This document shows, piece by piece, positions 11,001 through 26,000 of a DNA stretch of 64,000 bases. The position numbers and the translations under genes were made by a program. Position 1 is the stretch's first letter. Every line of letters begins with the position of its first letter. The notes beneath the pieces were generated by a model. It ran no database searches. It was given only the letters and a program-made list of their open reading frames with translations, and had not been told where the DNA came from. Source of the stretch: Gerris lacustris (lineage: Eukaryota > Arthropoda > Insecta > Hemiptera > Gerridae); NCBI GenBank assembly GCA_951217055.1, contig OX578283.1, positions 60,455,832-60,519,831 of the forward strand, given 5' to 3'.

Positions 11001-14000
11001 TTTTAGTCAGCCTGACATTTTGTATATCCTTTTAGGATATACAAAGAGAGGAAAAAAAGGAAGAGTAGGAAAAGAATATGTAACTATTAATACAAAATAT
11101 CCATTCTTTGTCGGCATTTGAAAACAAATGTGGCCAAAATAAGGGTATGCAAAATAAGTTAATGGTTATTTTTAACATGCCACATACCATATTAAAGATA
11201 TTTTTAGGTAGTTTAAGACTGTGTACTGTAACATTTTTCCTAGTAGCCTTATTGAATGCAAATATTGCCGATTTAAGAGCAATTTTCTTTTTTCTACGCG
11301 AGTTCTTAATACACCACATCACTAGTACCAAAGACCAACCAACCTTAAGAACCAATAGACTTAATATTAATATTTATTTTTTTATTTATTTTTTTTTTTT
11401 AAGAAGTAAGATAATGATTAGAGTCATACTTAGATTGACTTCTGAGTGCAGATGCAGTGATGGCGAGCTGGCGCTTAGATTCTCTCAGTTCCTTAATGGC
11501 TCTTACCGAAGCCACTACAAGATCCTTAGGATGTATGTATTGTTTCCTATCAATCTGCCAGTTCTGTAGCTGACTAGAGTCCACAATCAACAATAAATTT
11601 ACTTGGTTCAGCTCCGCCTGCTTTTCTCTCTGCCAGCAAAACAAAACACCGAATTATAATCAAAGTAAACTGGTAAAAGATAGTTAACAAACAAAACAAA
11701 CATTGTTGCTAGGTTTGATCAACATATTGTCAAGCATTAAGTAAAACAAATAACAACATAATTAGTTAATATAAAAATGCCATTTTTCAAAACTGGTCTT
11801 ATTTTCAATTCTTTTGGTTTATGTATTCTTCAACTTAGTTGTATCTATGTGCAAAATTTGGGGAAGATTGAATGACGATAAGTGGTTCAAAATTGGGGTA
11901 ATAGGTGTGCGATGAAACTTACAAAGCAAATAAATTGGACGCCCCTTTTTTTCTTTTTTTTTTGGTTTACGTATTCTTCAACTTAGTTGTATCTATGTGC
12001 AAAATTTGGGGAAGATTGAATGACGATAAGTGGTTCAAAATTGGGGTAATAGGTGTGCGATGAAACTTACAAAGCAAAGTAATATAAGACCAGTAAAATA
12101 TAAGGGAACAGACCAATTTCGACATCACAATCATCGTAAATGCACTGATAATATTTTCAAGTCTAGCTTGGTGTATTCAGTGCGTGTTGGGTGTTGGGGG
12201 GTTAAAGGGCGGTATTTGACAATAAAAGAGGAATTAACCCCTTGTTAAGAAACCATAATGTTTTAGATTATTAGGATAGGGTGTGGTATGTTGGTTTTTT
12301 CTCCCTACATGGGTACCTGAGTTAATATGTGACTTCATTATTATGTTTTTAAAACTATGTATTTAAAATATAATATATGAAAATTCTTAAGATTTTTTAG
12401 GATAAAATTTTCGAGTTATTTTTACTATTATTAAATAATATTATGAGCGTATTTTCGCATGGAGGACTTGAGTGTGTTTATGTTTATATGTACATATATG
12501 TTTTTATAGGTTAGGGTGAGCTTTTAAGGTTTGTCTTTTGAGCTGGTAAGGTCTGTCTTTTAAGCTGTTAAGGTTTGTCTTTTGAGCTGTTAAGGTCTGT
12601 CTTTTGAGCTGATAAGGTTTGTCTTTTGAGCTGTTAAGGTTTTGAAAGGCTCTGTTGATTTCTAGTTGTTCTAATAGGTCTAACTTCATTTAGTTGTCAC
12701 TAGTCTGTATGAGTTCTACGTTGATATTGTTAAATGTGTGTTTATAACAATAACAACGCAGAATAAAATACACATTGTCAAAAATAAAAATAATTTACCC
12801 TAAGTCTTATTTTAAATATTTTTTAAAAAATTGAAGACCTAGTACCAAAATGTTTCATTTTTAATGGTTCAAGAACACGAATAAGGATTTACTTATAAAT
12901 AATGACTTAAAACCATAAAAATAAAAAAATGTTTCCCTATTAAGTACTTTATAGTGGGTAGTGAGTCATTATATAATTATTATTTTCATCAATAATATCG
13001 GTAAGGCTACCTAATCCCAGCAAAAGATTTTGCTGTTAGACATTTCAGTAAAAGATTTTGCTGTTAGACATTTCAGCAAAAGATTTTGCTGTTAGACATT
13101 TCAGCAAAAGATTTTGCTGTCAGACATTTCAGCAAAAGATTTTGCTGTCAGACATTTCAGCAAAAGATTTTGCTGTCAGACATTTCAGCAAAAGATTTTG
13201 CTGTTAGACATTTCAGCAAAAGATTTTGCTGTTAGACATTTCAGCAAAAGATTTTGCTGTCAGACATTTCAGCAAAAGATTTTGCTGTTAGACAATTACT
13301 TGCTGTATAAATATGGTAACAATTTATTTGAACCAAAACATAAATTCAACAAATGTACCTACCAGTGCATTATTACATAATATTTGGACAAAACACCAGA
13401 TAAAATGTAATATAGCTTATATGAAATTGTCTTACCGATATTCTGTCCAATTGAAGTTGATATATAGCTAGTAGAACACTGTCAATTTTCAATATTCTTC
13501 TCATCCCCACCATGTCATGTTGATTCGTAGCAATATCTTTCTTGCAAGCTAACACTTTGGCTTCAAAGTCATGCCTGAAAACAAAGTCATGATCAAAATG
13601 AAAATGTAAACAAACACTTAATAATGAAAAAATAAAACCATAATGATAATATTCTTAATAAAAGTTAGCTATTTTAACCGATATTGAATTAAACTCAAAA
13701 AGAAAAATGATCAATTGAATAGGTCGAATTAGGGCTTTATAGTAGGGGAGGGGGGGGGGGGGTTAGTTAATTTTTACATTAGTTCATTATAATAAATTGG
13801 TCAACTTATTTGCTGTGCAGAAAAGATTTCTGGGTAAATTTGGATTTACCAGTTGGTTTTTTTTTATAAATAAGTATTGTTACCTATCACAGAAATGGTG
13901 AACTTATTGCATAACTTCTGCTAAACTATTAAATAAATAGTGATACAGTGGAAGTGACAAGTGATATCAATTGATTTATCTAGATAACTACTAAAAGGAA

Positions 14001-17000
14001 CGGTTAACTTATTGAAGTGACTTATGTAGTGGTATTCATTGACAAATCTAGTGATATATCGAGAGTTTTGAATCGAGAGTCGACGTATCGTTGTTGGAGC
14101 CGTATAATATAAGAAATAGGAAAATGCTAAACCACAAAAACGTGTATTGCGTGTCTAGTTTCTAGAAAATGAACTGGTTTAATAGTACATCACAGTCCCG
14201 TTAAAAGGCTCTGGTTTATAATGCAGTGCGTCAGGTTTATATTGGAGTCATAATTTTAGACCAATTCATTTGGCTGGAAACTGAATTCGCAATACAGTTT
14301 TTGTATGGTTTGGTATTTTCTCATTTCTTTCCCAACAACTATATCTAGACCATTTATTGTTTGGCGTTTCTTTTATGAGCCTATCAATATAGAAATAGGG
14401 GATTATTGGACAGGGAATCGGCCAACTCTACACAACTACTGATATGAACTTCAGAGCCACATTTGTAGAATTACACATCTACTGATATGATCTTCAGGGG
14501 TACACTTGTAGAATGTCACATCTACTGATATAATCTTCAGGGCTAAACCTTTAGGATGTCACATCTACTGATATGATCTTCAGGGCTAAACCTTTAGGAT
14601 GTCACATCTACTGATATGATCTTCAGGGCTAAACCTTTAGGATGTCACATCTACTGATATGATCTTCAGGGCAAAACCTTTAGGATGTCACATCTACTGA
14701 TATGATCTTCAGGGCTAAACCTTTAGGATGTCACATCTACTGATATGATCTTCAGGGCCAAACTTGTAGAATGACACAGCTAATGATATGATCTTCAGGG
14801 CAAAACTTGTAGAAAGACATATCTACTGATATGATCTTCAGGGCTAAACTTGTAGAATATCACATCTACTGATATAATCTTCAGGGCTAGACTTGTATAA
14901 TATCACATCTTGTCAACTATGTATCGAGGCACTAATTAATAGTTTTTTTTTCATTTCCTACTCTAATGAAGTTTTTTCTAAAAATATTATCAATTAGGAC
15001 AGCAATAAATTTTGAAACATAGTTCGACTGTGTTTATAATATAAAGTCCTTTGCTTTAAAATTTCTTAAAATGTAATATCATTTCTCAGCATTAAATCTG
15101 TTTTTATAATGAGTTTTGAAGGAAAACTTTGATATTTATCACAGAAAGAATTTCGGGGTTGATTCAATGTATATATTACTATATGTATGTAAAGGGCAAA
15201 GTAGGAAGGGTCCGTCCAAGTATTTCTAATAGTAGATGCCAGGATGGGACCCCCAAGTGTAATTTGTAATGCAGATTACTCTTCGTATCAGAGGTAAGTT
15301 AACCGTTGAAGGGTTAACATGGTTGCCAACCACTGTCCTTTACTGCCCTTAGAATTACATCACTGTCCTGTTCTAACCCTTCCTCAACATCTTCTGACAT
15401 CACTAGGTCTACTTAAATCCATCTCTCATGTCAGTGTTGCCATTAACTTGAAAAATTGTTCAATTAAGAGCCATCCATTTACATAACATAAACAAGTCAT
15501 TAAAAAAGATTGTGTAAAAGGAATAAAGAGAATCGAACCATGGTTCCCTTTGTTTTAAATATAAAGCTCAAAATACAAAGCTGTGTACAGGTGACCATTT
15601 TGATTTAAAGTAATATTTGACTAACTACCTTATCAAGTGACAAACTAACATCAACTTGCTTTTCGGTTCACTAACTAATTTTGACCTCTGGGTCATAAAA
15701 GTCACATTGTCTACCAAAATTGAGGGGACATTGCCCCCCTCCACCGGTTTTGTTTCTTTCAAATGCCTATTGCCACGAAATATCCGACGACGAACTTAGC
15801 CAACCATATATTCTTAAAAAGCACCAATAGATTAACTTGTACAAAAAATTCTAGCTTCATTAAAATCGTTACGTTAGAACGTAAGATATCGGTTAAAACG
15901 TTGTTATCTCTATTTTGAAAGTTTAGGTCCGCTTTAATAATTTTAGCGATCCTTAACACTTCATATGGTGTTCATTTTACTAAAAAAAATATATTTATAA
16001 AAGTGGTTCATTGAATAGATGAAGTTAGAAATTTTCCCGTCCTAAAATTCCAATTTTACATTTGAAGCTTACGTTTACGCGAGCATTACGCGTGAACGAT
16101 TGGGCGGATAACGTTGACCAATGAACTCGTCCTGGGCATTGGTAAAATGAACATGTACACCAAATTTCAACTAAATCGGTCAACTTTTACTCAAGTTATC
16201 GTCATCGGTGAATTTTGTGACAGTCGTTTTTAGGGTTTCGAGGTCATCCTAGAAACCCTTATGCTTTTGGTAGTTCGTCCGTCCATCCGTCGTATCTTGG
16301 AGTATATCTCCCGACCTACTGAAGCTATAGACTTGAAATTTGGTATAAAAGTTAAACTTTCTTGCCCAAAAACAGAAAAGCTATTGCGACCTTAAACACT
16401 CAAAATTTCTGCGATCTGCGATCAATTGCGAATAGATCGCCATATTTTTTATTTTTTGTAATTTTCAAGTTGGGTATTATTTCAAAGGTATTGAAATGTA
16501 GATTACAAATATATATCGCGTATCCAAAATGGCGGCCACTTTACCCCCTAAAATTGTTTGTCCCCCCCCCCCCCCCCCCCGCTACCCTTTTAGGATAGGT
16601 CCTAAAAATGAGGCAATAACACTAAAATGCATTTCTGTAATCCAATGATATTTCCGGGAGTTGATATAAAATAGTCAAATTTTAGAAATTTTAGGGGGCC
16701 GTAACTCCGGAGCCCCAAAATTTATATTATTTGAAAAATTCGAAGTTGGGTATAATTTTAAAGATATTGAAATTTGTTTCACAAAAATATATCGTGTTTC
16801 CGAAATGGCGGCCATTTTACCCCTAAAATTACCAAACAAGTGCATACCAAAGATACTAAAGGATAATATATATGCACAATGCACACCTTGTTTCTTAAAA
16901 GTGAAACTTTTTATACTTATTTTTGTTTTAAAAAAATAATAAATAAAATAATGTATTTATGAATTCATATGACCGAAGAAACCCTTTTAGTAACTTGCTG

Positions 17001-20000
17001 GCAAGTACTTGACGGGATTTTTTTCGGATTCACTCCCGGCGCCAGACGACGCTGTAACGTGTTATAAGGAACTTATGACTCGTTACAGTAAGTCATAGTC
17101 AAGTAAGTAAATAAGTAATCTTAAATAATGTTTGTGATTTTAATCTTTAGCTATGGATTACAATTAATTCAACTTTAAAGAGTCATTAACACACATAGTT
17201 TAGGTACTATGTACTTGGTTTGTTTTCAAGAAGATTTACTAGACATCCAATAATTTAATTAAATTAATCAAATTGGTCACTTCTATTAAATTAGTGTCAC
17301 ATCAAATTGATTTTTTTCCAAAGAGCTATGTCCTTTTAAAAGAATTCAACTATGCTTTAACTAAATAATTATGCATGAATGTATAATTTATGGATATATA
17401 TGCACTAAGTGCAAGCAAGGAAAATGTAGAGAAGTATAATATTCAATATTTTCGTATAAAGATTTTTCTCGAAAGTTTAATCTCTGAATACAATTCATTT
17501 CTATTCATTTCTGGTATTTTTATTTCAAACAATCTTCTATATTGGATTTCGGTTTTTGATTGAGAATAATTTTATTAATTATATTCTACTCATATTACCC
17601 CCTTTCGCCTTCTAAGAACATATTTATATTTAGAAAAAAGTAAAATTAAGATAAATTAATTTATCTCCAGTAGGGAGAAAAAGTTATGATTTTCGATTAG
17701 TTTAGAGGGACTAAAGTAAGTCTTTTCTTCCCTGAACTCAAAAAGTAGGGAGAAAAAGTAAAAGTATGGAATAAAACCAGGGAGAAAAAGAAGGATTGCC
17801 AACTTAATTATTTTATAAATAGTAGAGAATGAATGACTAATGTAGTGAAGTTGTTGAAATCATGTTGGTGACACTGCTTTTTCGACCTTATTGGCTTACT
17901 TTACTCCCTAGGTGCATAAATAACTATTAGATAAGTTGTTATTATATCTATTTTGAAAAGTTATATCTATTTAAAGACCAACAAATCGAAACAAACATTT
18001 AGTTGTATTGGAATAGATATGACAGCGTTAGCTTAGCAATAACGAGTGTAGTATGTGGTGCGTCGTTGTCGCTGTCGGAATATTACTCGATTATAAAAAT
18101 GATAGAAAGAAGTTATTACGAAAATTCAATTTGAGATTTCGATATTTTTTTACACGATTTTTTTGGTCTGACGAGTTCTTTAGGTTAAAAAAAAAGTCTC
18201 CGTCTAATCACCATCGATATCATAGAATATGATTTCTCGATAACAATCAAGTTTCTAAGACAGAGACACTTATGGACGGAGAATGGAGACAATTACAATA
18301 AAAGAAGATCGAAGGATACTGCAGAATGACCACCATCAAACTAAAATACAAACTAAAACCTGAGGACTGCACAAAACTAAAAATTGGGTTTTCTCAATGT
18401 TTCTAAATTGTATGAGATCAACTTAGTTACTACAAATATAACTGGTTCTGCTTCAAGAAAAAATGTCTAACTTAAAAATGTTTGTCCAACATAATCTCCT
18501 ACTAATCATTCTCATGTACGTGTTCCTTTTCATAGATTTTTTGGGTTTTCGTAGTTTCATTTAATTATTATTGAACATTTTATCAAAATTTACCATAAAA
18601 TAATTCTTTACCGGCGGGAAATCTAACCTAAACCAGTCTTACACTTTGAAATTATATCAATTTTTTCTAAAACTATATTTTTCCCAGGATAACTACTAAT
18701 AGATAAGGTAGTTAGCGTGCAAATAAACAGGTCAAGTGTGTGCTAGTTAGCACACTGCGAGGGTCCGTAGGCAACCCTGTATAGTTTAAGTAGTACCCTA
18801 TTGATGGTATTTTTTAAAATGCTAAAATGCTTACTTTGAACTATCCTATGGGTCTGATATTCTCAAAACACATAAACAAACTTCTGATAAAGTATTTTTT
18901 TGCCACTGAACCGGACTACAACCATAAAAATACATCGAAAAGACCATAGTTATAAAAAAAAAAAGTATTTTGTCAATAAAAAATAAAATAATATTTTTTT
19001 TCGAAATTTCCAAAAAGTGGTATCTTTACTTTTGGTCGAAGAATGTTCAGGATTTTTTGCACTTCACATATGCGAGATAGAGGGGGGGGGGGGGGGGAAC
19101 CGTTTCACACCCACTTCAAACTTGCCTACGCTCGCCCTATCAAAGTTATAAAATAAGAATTATATATTTTTGTAATCAGCTCGACGTACCCTCTCATATG
19201 ATACCCATCACGGTGTCGAAAAAAAATAAAAAATAAAAAATAACCCTTAAGTTTTTTTACCCTCATTTTTTTTGAGTCACTATATTTTTAAAATATGTGG
19301 GCAGGTACAAGACACATACATGCCAAATTTCAAAGTGATAGGACGAAAGGTGTAGCCGCGAGAGCATGCGAGAGGACGGACGGACAGACACACGCAGGAA
19401 AATATAAGGGTCCTTGGTTTTGCCTACGGACCCTAAAAAGTGCGTCTGACAAACATTAAGGTAGAATTTTGTGTACAAGTTAGTTGCCTTTTAAGAATTT
19501 GTGGTCGGCTAAGTTCGTCTGCGGGACATAGCTTGGCAATAGCCATTTGTAAAAACAAACTGGTGGAGAGCGGCCATGTCGAGCTCATTATGGTGGACAA
19601 TGTGATTTTCATGATTCTGAGTACAACATTTGTAATTAGACTGAAAATTCAAGTTGATATTCAAGTTGGTTAGTTTGTAACTTAATTAGTTATATACTCC
19701 TAATATTACTCCTAATCAAAGAGGTCACCTATCAAGTGACAAACTAACATCAACTTGAGTTTCGGTCTACTCACTAATTTTGTATTCAGGATCATGGAAA
19801 TCACAGTGTCCACCATAAATGGTGGGACATGGCCGCTCTCCACCGGTTTTTTTTTTTTTTCAAATGCCAATTTGCCAAGCTAATTTCCGTGACGCAAATA
19901 ACGACATGAGAAATGTGACGCTTTTAAATATCGTGCCAGGAAGTTAGAATGTGATAGGAGGTAGACTGATTTTCACTTTTATTCATTGTAGTTCTATATT

Positions 20001-23000
20001 TCACCGATAGAAGTTCTAAATTTTATATAAAATGATGTCAGAGCTCCTAGCGGACCAAATGGTAATCAAAATGGATTAATGTTCCATGATTTCACACCTT
20101 AAGATCCATCTACTATATCAATTAGACAAATATATACGGGTTTTCTCCACTACATGGAAAAACATTGAAATGCCGATATGTATATGCAATGCCCACAAAC
20201 ATATCCATGATTCAATGTTTCTCCATGAAATGGACAAAATGAGTATTATTTAACATAAATGGTTTTTCTGTGAACCCTTAATTTCTAAATTTATAGCCTC
20301 CATTTTAGACTTTATAAGCTGTATTCACCTGGATTGTCTGAGTTTGAACACACGGTTGAAAATGTACGGATCACAGCCATCCGGACATATTGTTTCATCA
20401 AACTTATAAGCAGCCATTTCTCCTTCTTCCTCTTCATCTTTCTCTGAGGAACTTTCGTCTTCTGAAGAACTCGACTCGCTTTCACTGTCATCTGAAAATA
20501 ACAATACTATATTGAGTAAATGTTTTTCTCTAAATTGTTGAGATATTAAATGTTCAAACTACTGTTATTTTTACTTCTTTCACAGTTATATCTCGGAAGA
20601 TATTATTTGTGCAGAGCTGAAGTAGGGCTTATGCTGCTGCAAATTTACTTAACTTTAAAAATAGTAATACTGACTAATACTGAAAAGCCCTAAAGACTAA
20701 GTCTGAAAAGACTAATACTCGTAGTTTACGGGTTATATGGCAAAAACTAAACAAAGTCCGATTTTATTTCAGTTTTTCACGTATTACGCAGGTATTACAC
20801 AGGTATTTCGCAGCTGCGAACTTAGGCTCACACTACCCTAACTACAATAAAAAAAAAAAAATATTTTAAACACTTTCAAGCAAACTGGAAAATAGTGATA
20901 TTTTTACCCCTCCATAACTCTGTAATCGTTTACGTCAGCACAAAAATGCATAAGGCCATTTTTGTTTTAAATTTTATGTAGATTAATTTTGTATTATAAC
21001 AAAGTTAGCACTAAACCTCATAGTTTTCGATATATTTGTGAAAAACGATTTAACATACCCTTTTACCCCCCTTTATTTTATGACTATTTCCCTTCTAATT
21101 TTCAAGTAGATAGTTAAACTCTTGTGACTATACTCCGCTCTTATTTTTCGTATATCATATTATGTTGTTTCTCTTACATTCCCATTATAACACATTAGCC
21201 ACTTTTCACATCTCTTGATTCCTGCAGAATAAAAAGTGCCACCTTCCTCAGATTTAAACCATCAACCAGATTTTTCGGTATACCATAGTCGGTAATGTCT
21301 ACCATAGTCGCTAGTGTCTATACCATAGTCGGTAGTGTCTACCATAGTCGCTAGTGTCTATACCATAGTCGCTAGTGTCTATACCATAGTCGGTAGAGTC
21401 TACCATAGTCGATATACCATTTGTATACCATATAGTTGAGTTCAAAATCCCAAAGTTGGCCATGTTAAGTCCTTTAAAGTATCTTTACCGAATTTCTCCA
21501 GTTTAGAACCATACATGAGGGTTATATGGTTTTTTCGTTAGTGAATTTTCACTAAACAACTTAAAAATTAGTGATTTTTCTTAAATCTAACTTATTTTAC
21601 TCACAGATCGCACTAAAATATACACCAATGGCCATATCATATCGATTTGTTCCACTTAAAGATATGTTGGGATATCAAGCAAAACTGATGACTTATAAAT
21701 ATAAAATGCTATAATTTGGTTTTACAATAGCTACGTTTATATATGGTGTATTGAAAACGTGAAAACGTTCTCAATAGGGTTACTGTTTTCTACTGATGTC
21801 TGTTTACATGACTGTATTGAGTTCGTGTTTGAAAATATTTGGATACATATCTAACGTTATTAGAAAACAGCTGATTTTGACACGTCATAATTAAGATGGC
21901 TGTGAAAGAAGTTTATGTTGTTGTCAGGTTACCTAGAGGAGAACATAACACTGCTCATACCCTAATGTGATCTCAATGCAGTCAGGTGTTCATAGGTAAC
22001 TGAAGGTGTGTCCAATATGATACAGTACAGAATTTTGGAGTATAAACACCAATATTAAATATATTGTTTTTCTTACTTAATTACAATTTAAAATGGTATA
22101 CCAAGATAAATAAAAGTCTTACCATCATCCTCCTTTTTAGGTGGTCGATATTTCTTCTTGAACAAACTCGTTAAATGTTTTGCAAATTTTGAGCCGGCTA
22201 CCATGTTCTGAAACTCTGTCACAATGTCTTTGATTTTATCATTGTAGATATCAATGTTGTTTTCCTTTTTAACAATTCTCTTCCTTCTGACGAACAGCTG
22301 AAAAATAAATTTAGTTTTTTGTGGGATTTTAAAACGTATAAATATTTAAGAGAAAACAAATTTACTGTAGAAGATGTAATATTTCCTATTTTCAAGTGAA
22401 ACAATGATGGCTAAATCATAAAAATGTAAATAATTATTTTCCGTGGTAGGCTGTGAAATAGTAACTTTAGAGCCTAAAAGACATAGCTAAAATCCATTTT
22501 TTCATTACGTGGACTTAAAAAATCTTTTCATTACTCCTAGCTGTAAAGAAAAAATCTTTTACGTCCTAGGAACTAAAAGATTTTTTATGTCCGGCGGGTA
22601 GTTGTCAAAACTTCCGTTAGTACCGCTGCAGTCTTTGTAGAAATGCTTCTAGTTCGATTAAAATCCGCTAGATGTCAATGCGTTTTATTTATCTTTTCTT
22701 ATAGTGTAACCTCTTTTTAAGGTTTCTTTTTTTAAGTCTTAAGTATGTACTAATATTTGTTATTATTATATATTGATTAGTGATTAATATTTAATGTTTT
22801 TTCATTGTCTGCTACCTCGGATAAAATAGCATATGCTACGCGAATGTGAAGTGTTTTTTCTTTACCTTGGCAATATTTACTGTCGAGCGAAGCGAGACAG
22901 TAAATGTAATTGCTGCGGTAAAGAAAAAACTCACTTCACAGCCTAGTAACATAATATACTATTTCTTTTCTGTAGCTCTTTTAAAATGATGTTGATCACC

Positions 23001-26000
23001 TTTTTACTTTTCCTCGCTTGCTCTAAAGGTATATAGGAATCGTATTGTTTTAACCCAAAAAACTGAGATTTCATTCGAGTGGTTTTTTAGCTTGATTTCT
23101 GTCTGTCTGTGTCACTCATAAATCCCACAGTTTCAAAGCTACTGATTGAAACTTTTTTTGTTTTTTTACAAAAATCAGTCCTTACATATTATATAGTTGT
23201 GTCACCCGGAAAATCATAAAATTGTGAAGTCATTAAAACCATGTTGCTGAGTTGGCAAATATTTCCAAAATTCTAAATATCATCTAAAAAAATTCGAGTA
23301 TTTTTAAATTTCAACCAATTATATATATCTTTATAAAGCTACGGCTATATTGGTATGCTGATCGGTGAAGACGTCCCAGGCCTGGGGTAGGTGGTTGATG
23401 AAGTCGGATTCGGTGACACCACACAAAAAACTGTTTTGGACTTTAAAGTTAAATGGAATTTGAGTGGTTTATAATGACGTTATCTTTTCTTCTACTTGGA
23501 AAAACTAAAAGAGGAAGAGGTACCGGTGCGGGCAAGGTGAAAGGCCGAAGCGGAGGGAAGAGAATAGGGAGGTTATAGGAGGCGAGAGAAAAGTACCGCG
23601 CCACTGAAGAGGCGGGAAATAAAAATCCAAAACTTAACAGAAACCAACACAAAAAAATCCTCCAGAATCACTCGTGGTCACCCCCACACCACAACTGCGT
23701 CTTCTTCTAGGGTATAACTGCGTCCAGCGTAGGACTAACGTTGGATGTCATCGGTTCAGGCAATCGTTCTACATCGGATCCAATATAGGTGTAGCATAAG
23801 ACAAATATTCCACTGAATTTCGATATATGCCACCATTAGGAAAATATTGACTTTTGAAACTTAAAAGCTAAAAAATGTCGTAACTATTTCGATGTTATCA
23901 ACAAATAATGAAGTATTGATAAATACTGTGATAGAACTTAATTTAACATAAAGGAAAAAAAAAATATTATGTAAACCATACAGAGCAAGCTAGCATACTC
24001 GTTGCCCCCTACATCTGTTTTCATGTTATAGTAGGTACTACAGTTCGTGTGACTGCAGCAAAAGCACTCAGGTGCTGCAATAGTACTCTCAATTATCTCC
24101 TGAGACGAGATAGTGGGATAGTTCATAGTGCTATCGAGATGGTAGCAGTAGGAGTAGTAAGGTCCTAGTCTAGTACTAGACGGGCAGGACGGACCACTTG
24201 TTCAAACCTAGCAATTATACCATGTTTTGGTCCATTTTACTATACCCGTGGTAGAGAGTTGCAGCCACTTCACACATCATACCTCTGTACATTGTACTGC
24301 TGAAGCGAGTATGATGTGATCATTAGTGAGCCATATAAATCAGAGCATCACGGCGAGGGATCGAACCTACGACCTAGTGCCACTCTCGATTCATTGATGG
24401 TCTGCTCGTGGTAAGAAATTTAATCCACATGGGCACTCCGGATCTCAAGCTGTCAAGATAGTATCTATCACCATTTAAATGAAGCTTTGTGGTTTTCTAA
24501 TAGTTACCTTAAACGAGTAAATAGCATTGATAGCTAGATATGACTGCATGCTTTTCTGAGTTGATTCTTCAAGAAACTGATACCTGGATATAATAGCCAT
24601 CTCTTGTAAAAGTGTTCCGAGGTATAATTCTATCTGATTCGTTTTGAACCCATATTCCATTTTTTCATAGATCAGATCTTTGACTTTACTATCAAAATTT
24701 TCCATAAATCCATTCGTCTCATAAATCATTTTATCTTGAAGTTTTTTCAAACTGAAACCAAAAATTAGTTGTTAAAAAAGATTTTTTTAATAAAAAATTA
24801 TGTTTAATAATTTAAATATAAATTTAAATAATAATTTCTAAACAATATTAATAAATAAAATAATTATTAAGATTACTAATTTAAATATATAATCTAATTC
24901 AAGAGGAAACACAAGAAAAATGTGCTACCTATTTCATTTTTTATTTACGGCTAGCAGATATATTAAATAAATATAATAAGCTAATAAATATAATAAGAAT
25001 ATAATAAATATAAATAAATTTAAAAAATATAATAAAAATATATAATAAAAAATATAATAAATATAATAAGCTCAAATTCTAATGAAGTATGAGGGTTAAA
25101 TTTCCTGAGAGGCGAGACACATGAGGCAAGTATAATGGAGCTGAAGACCCCCCATACAGTCATGACATAATAATGTTATGAAATTGGAACGCAACAGTGA
25201 AAGACGGTAAGTGTGATGAAAAGTTGATATAAGTGACTCTCCTTGTAACTTAAGTCGAACACTCATTATTTCAGAGTTCAATGCTTTGACATGTTTTCCT
25301 TAATTTCTTTCTTTTCTTGGTATATTTTATAGATGAACATAACAATTGGCCAGTATCTTTAGGGTTTCGTTGGTAAAACAAAAAGAAGAAACCCTTATAG
25401 TTTCGTTCCTATGTCTCTATGTCACTCTGTACAGTTCCAATAACTTTTTAATTATGAGATAAAAATATGAAACTTTGCAGTAATAAAGATCTTTTTGACG
25501 CGCACACAGGAAAATATAGCGAACCCAAAATTATCAGCCGTTCAAATCTAAATATGGCGGATAATTAATGTTACGCGAAATAAATATATTTTTTGAAATG
25601 TCGAGTGGGTTATGGAATGAAAGTTATTGAAGAGTTATTTACGACCCCATGAACACCGGTTTAAGACACTATGAACACCTCCTGTAGCCAGTGAGCCAAC
25701 CCATCTACAATTTCCAGAACTTCCAACTAAGGTGTCTTCTTGGAATAAGGGCCTGGTAACATTTGAGGGGACCCTCCAAGTTAATAGTTCATGTCATTGG
25801 CCCCCTCAGCTCTGTTGGCAAACCTGGCTCAACTGGGTACAGTGGAAAATTGGAGGAAAAAGGTATTTTACTAGGGAGATAAGGGATGCAGCTTTGTGTG
25901 CTGAAATAGCCCTGTGAGTGAGTAAGTGTACCTCAAGGATTTTGAGTGTAAAGGAACTTACCCTGTGGATAATTGGGGGCAATCCTAATGGCTAGAATTT

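Noticed and set aside
11108..11569. 153-codon plus-strand frame
   Set aside because: It overlaps CFAP44 exon 20 in antisense and runs through a T-rich tract; composition is Phe/Ile-rich intron sequence.
13017..13292. CRISPR array (28-bp repeats)
   Set aside because: Repeats are head-to-tail with no unique spacers and the setting is a eukaryotic intron.
24475..24750. Stand-alone 91-codon gene on minus
   Set aside because: It is CFAP44 exon 16 with intron read-through at the end; splice sites on both sides fit the chain.
25732..25917. 61-codon Trp-rich plus frame (SSWNKGLVTFEG...)
   Set aside because: Unusual composition but no splice sites or motif that I can support; noted only as an unexplained segment.
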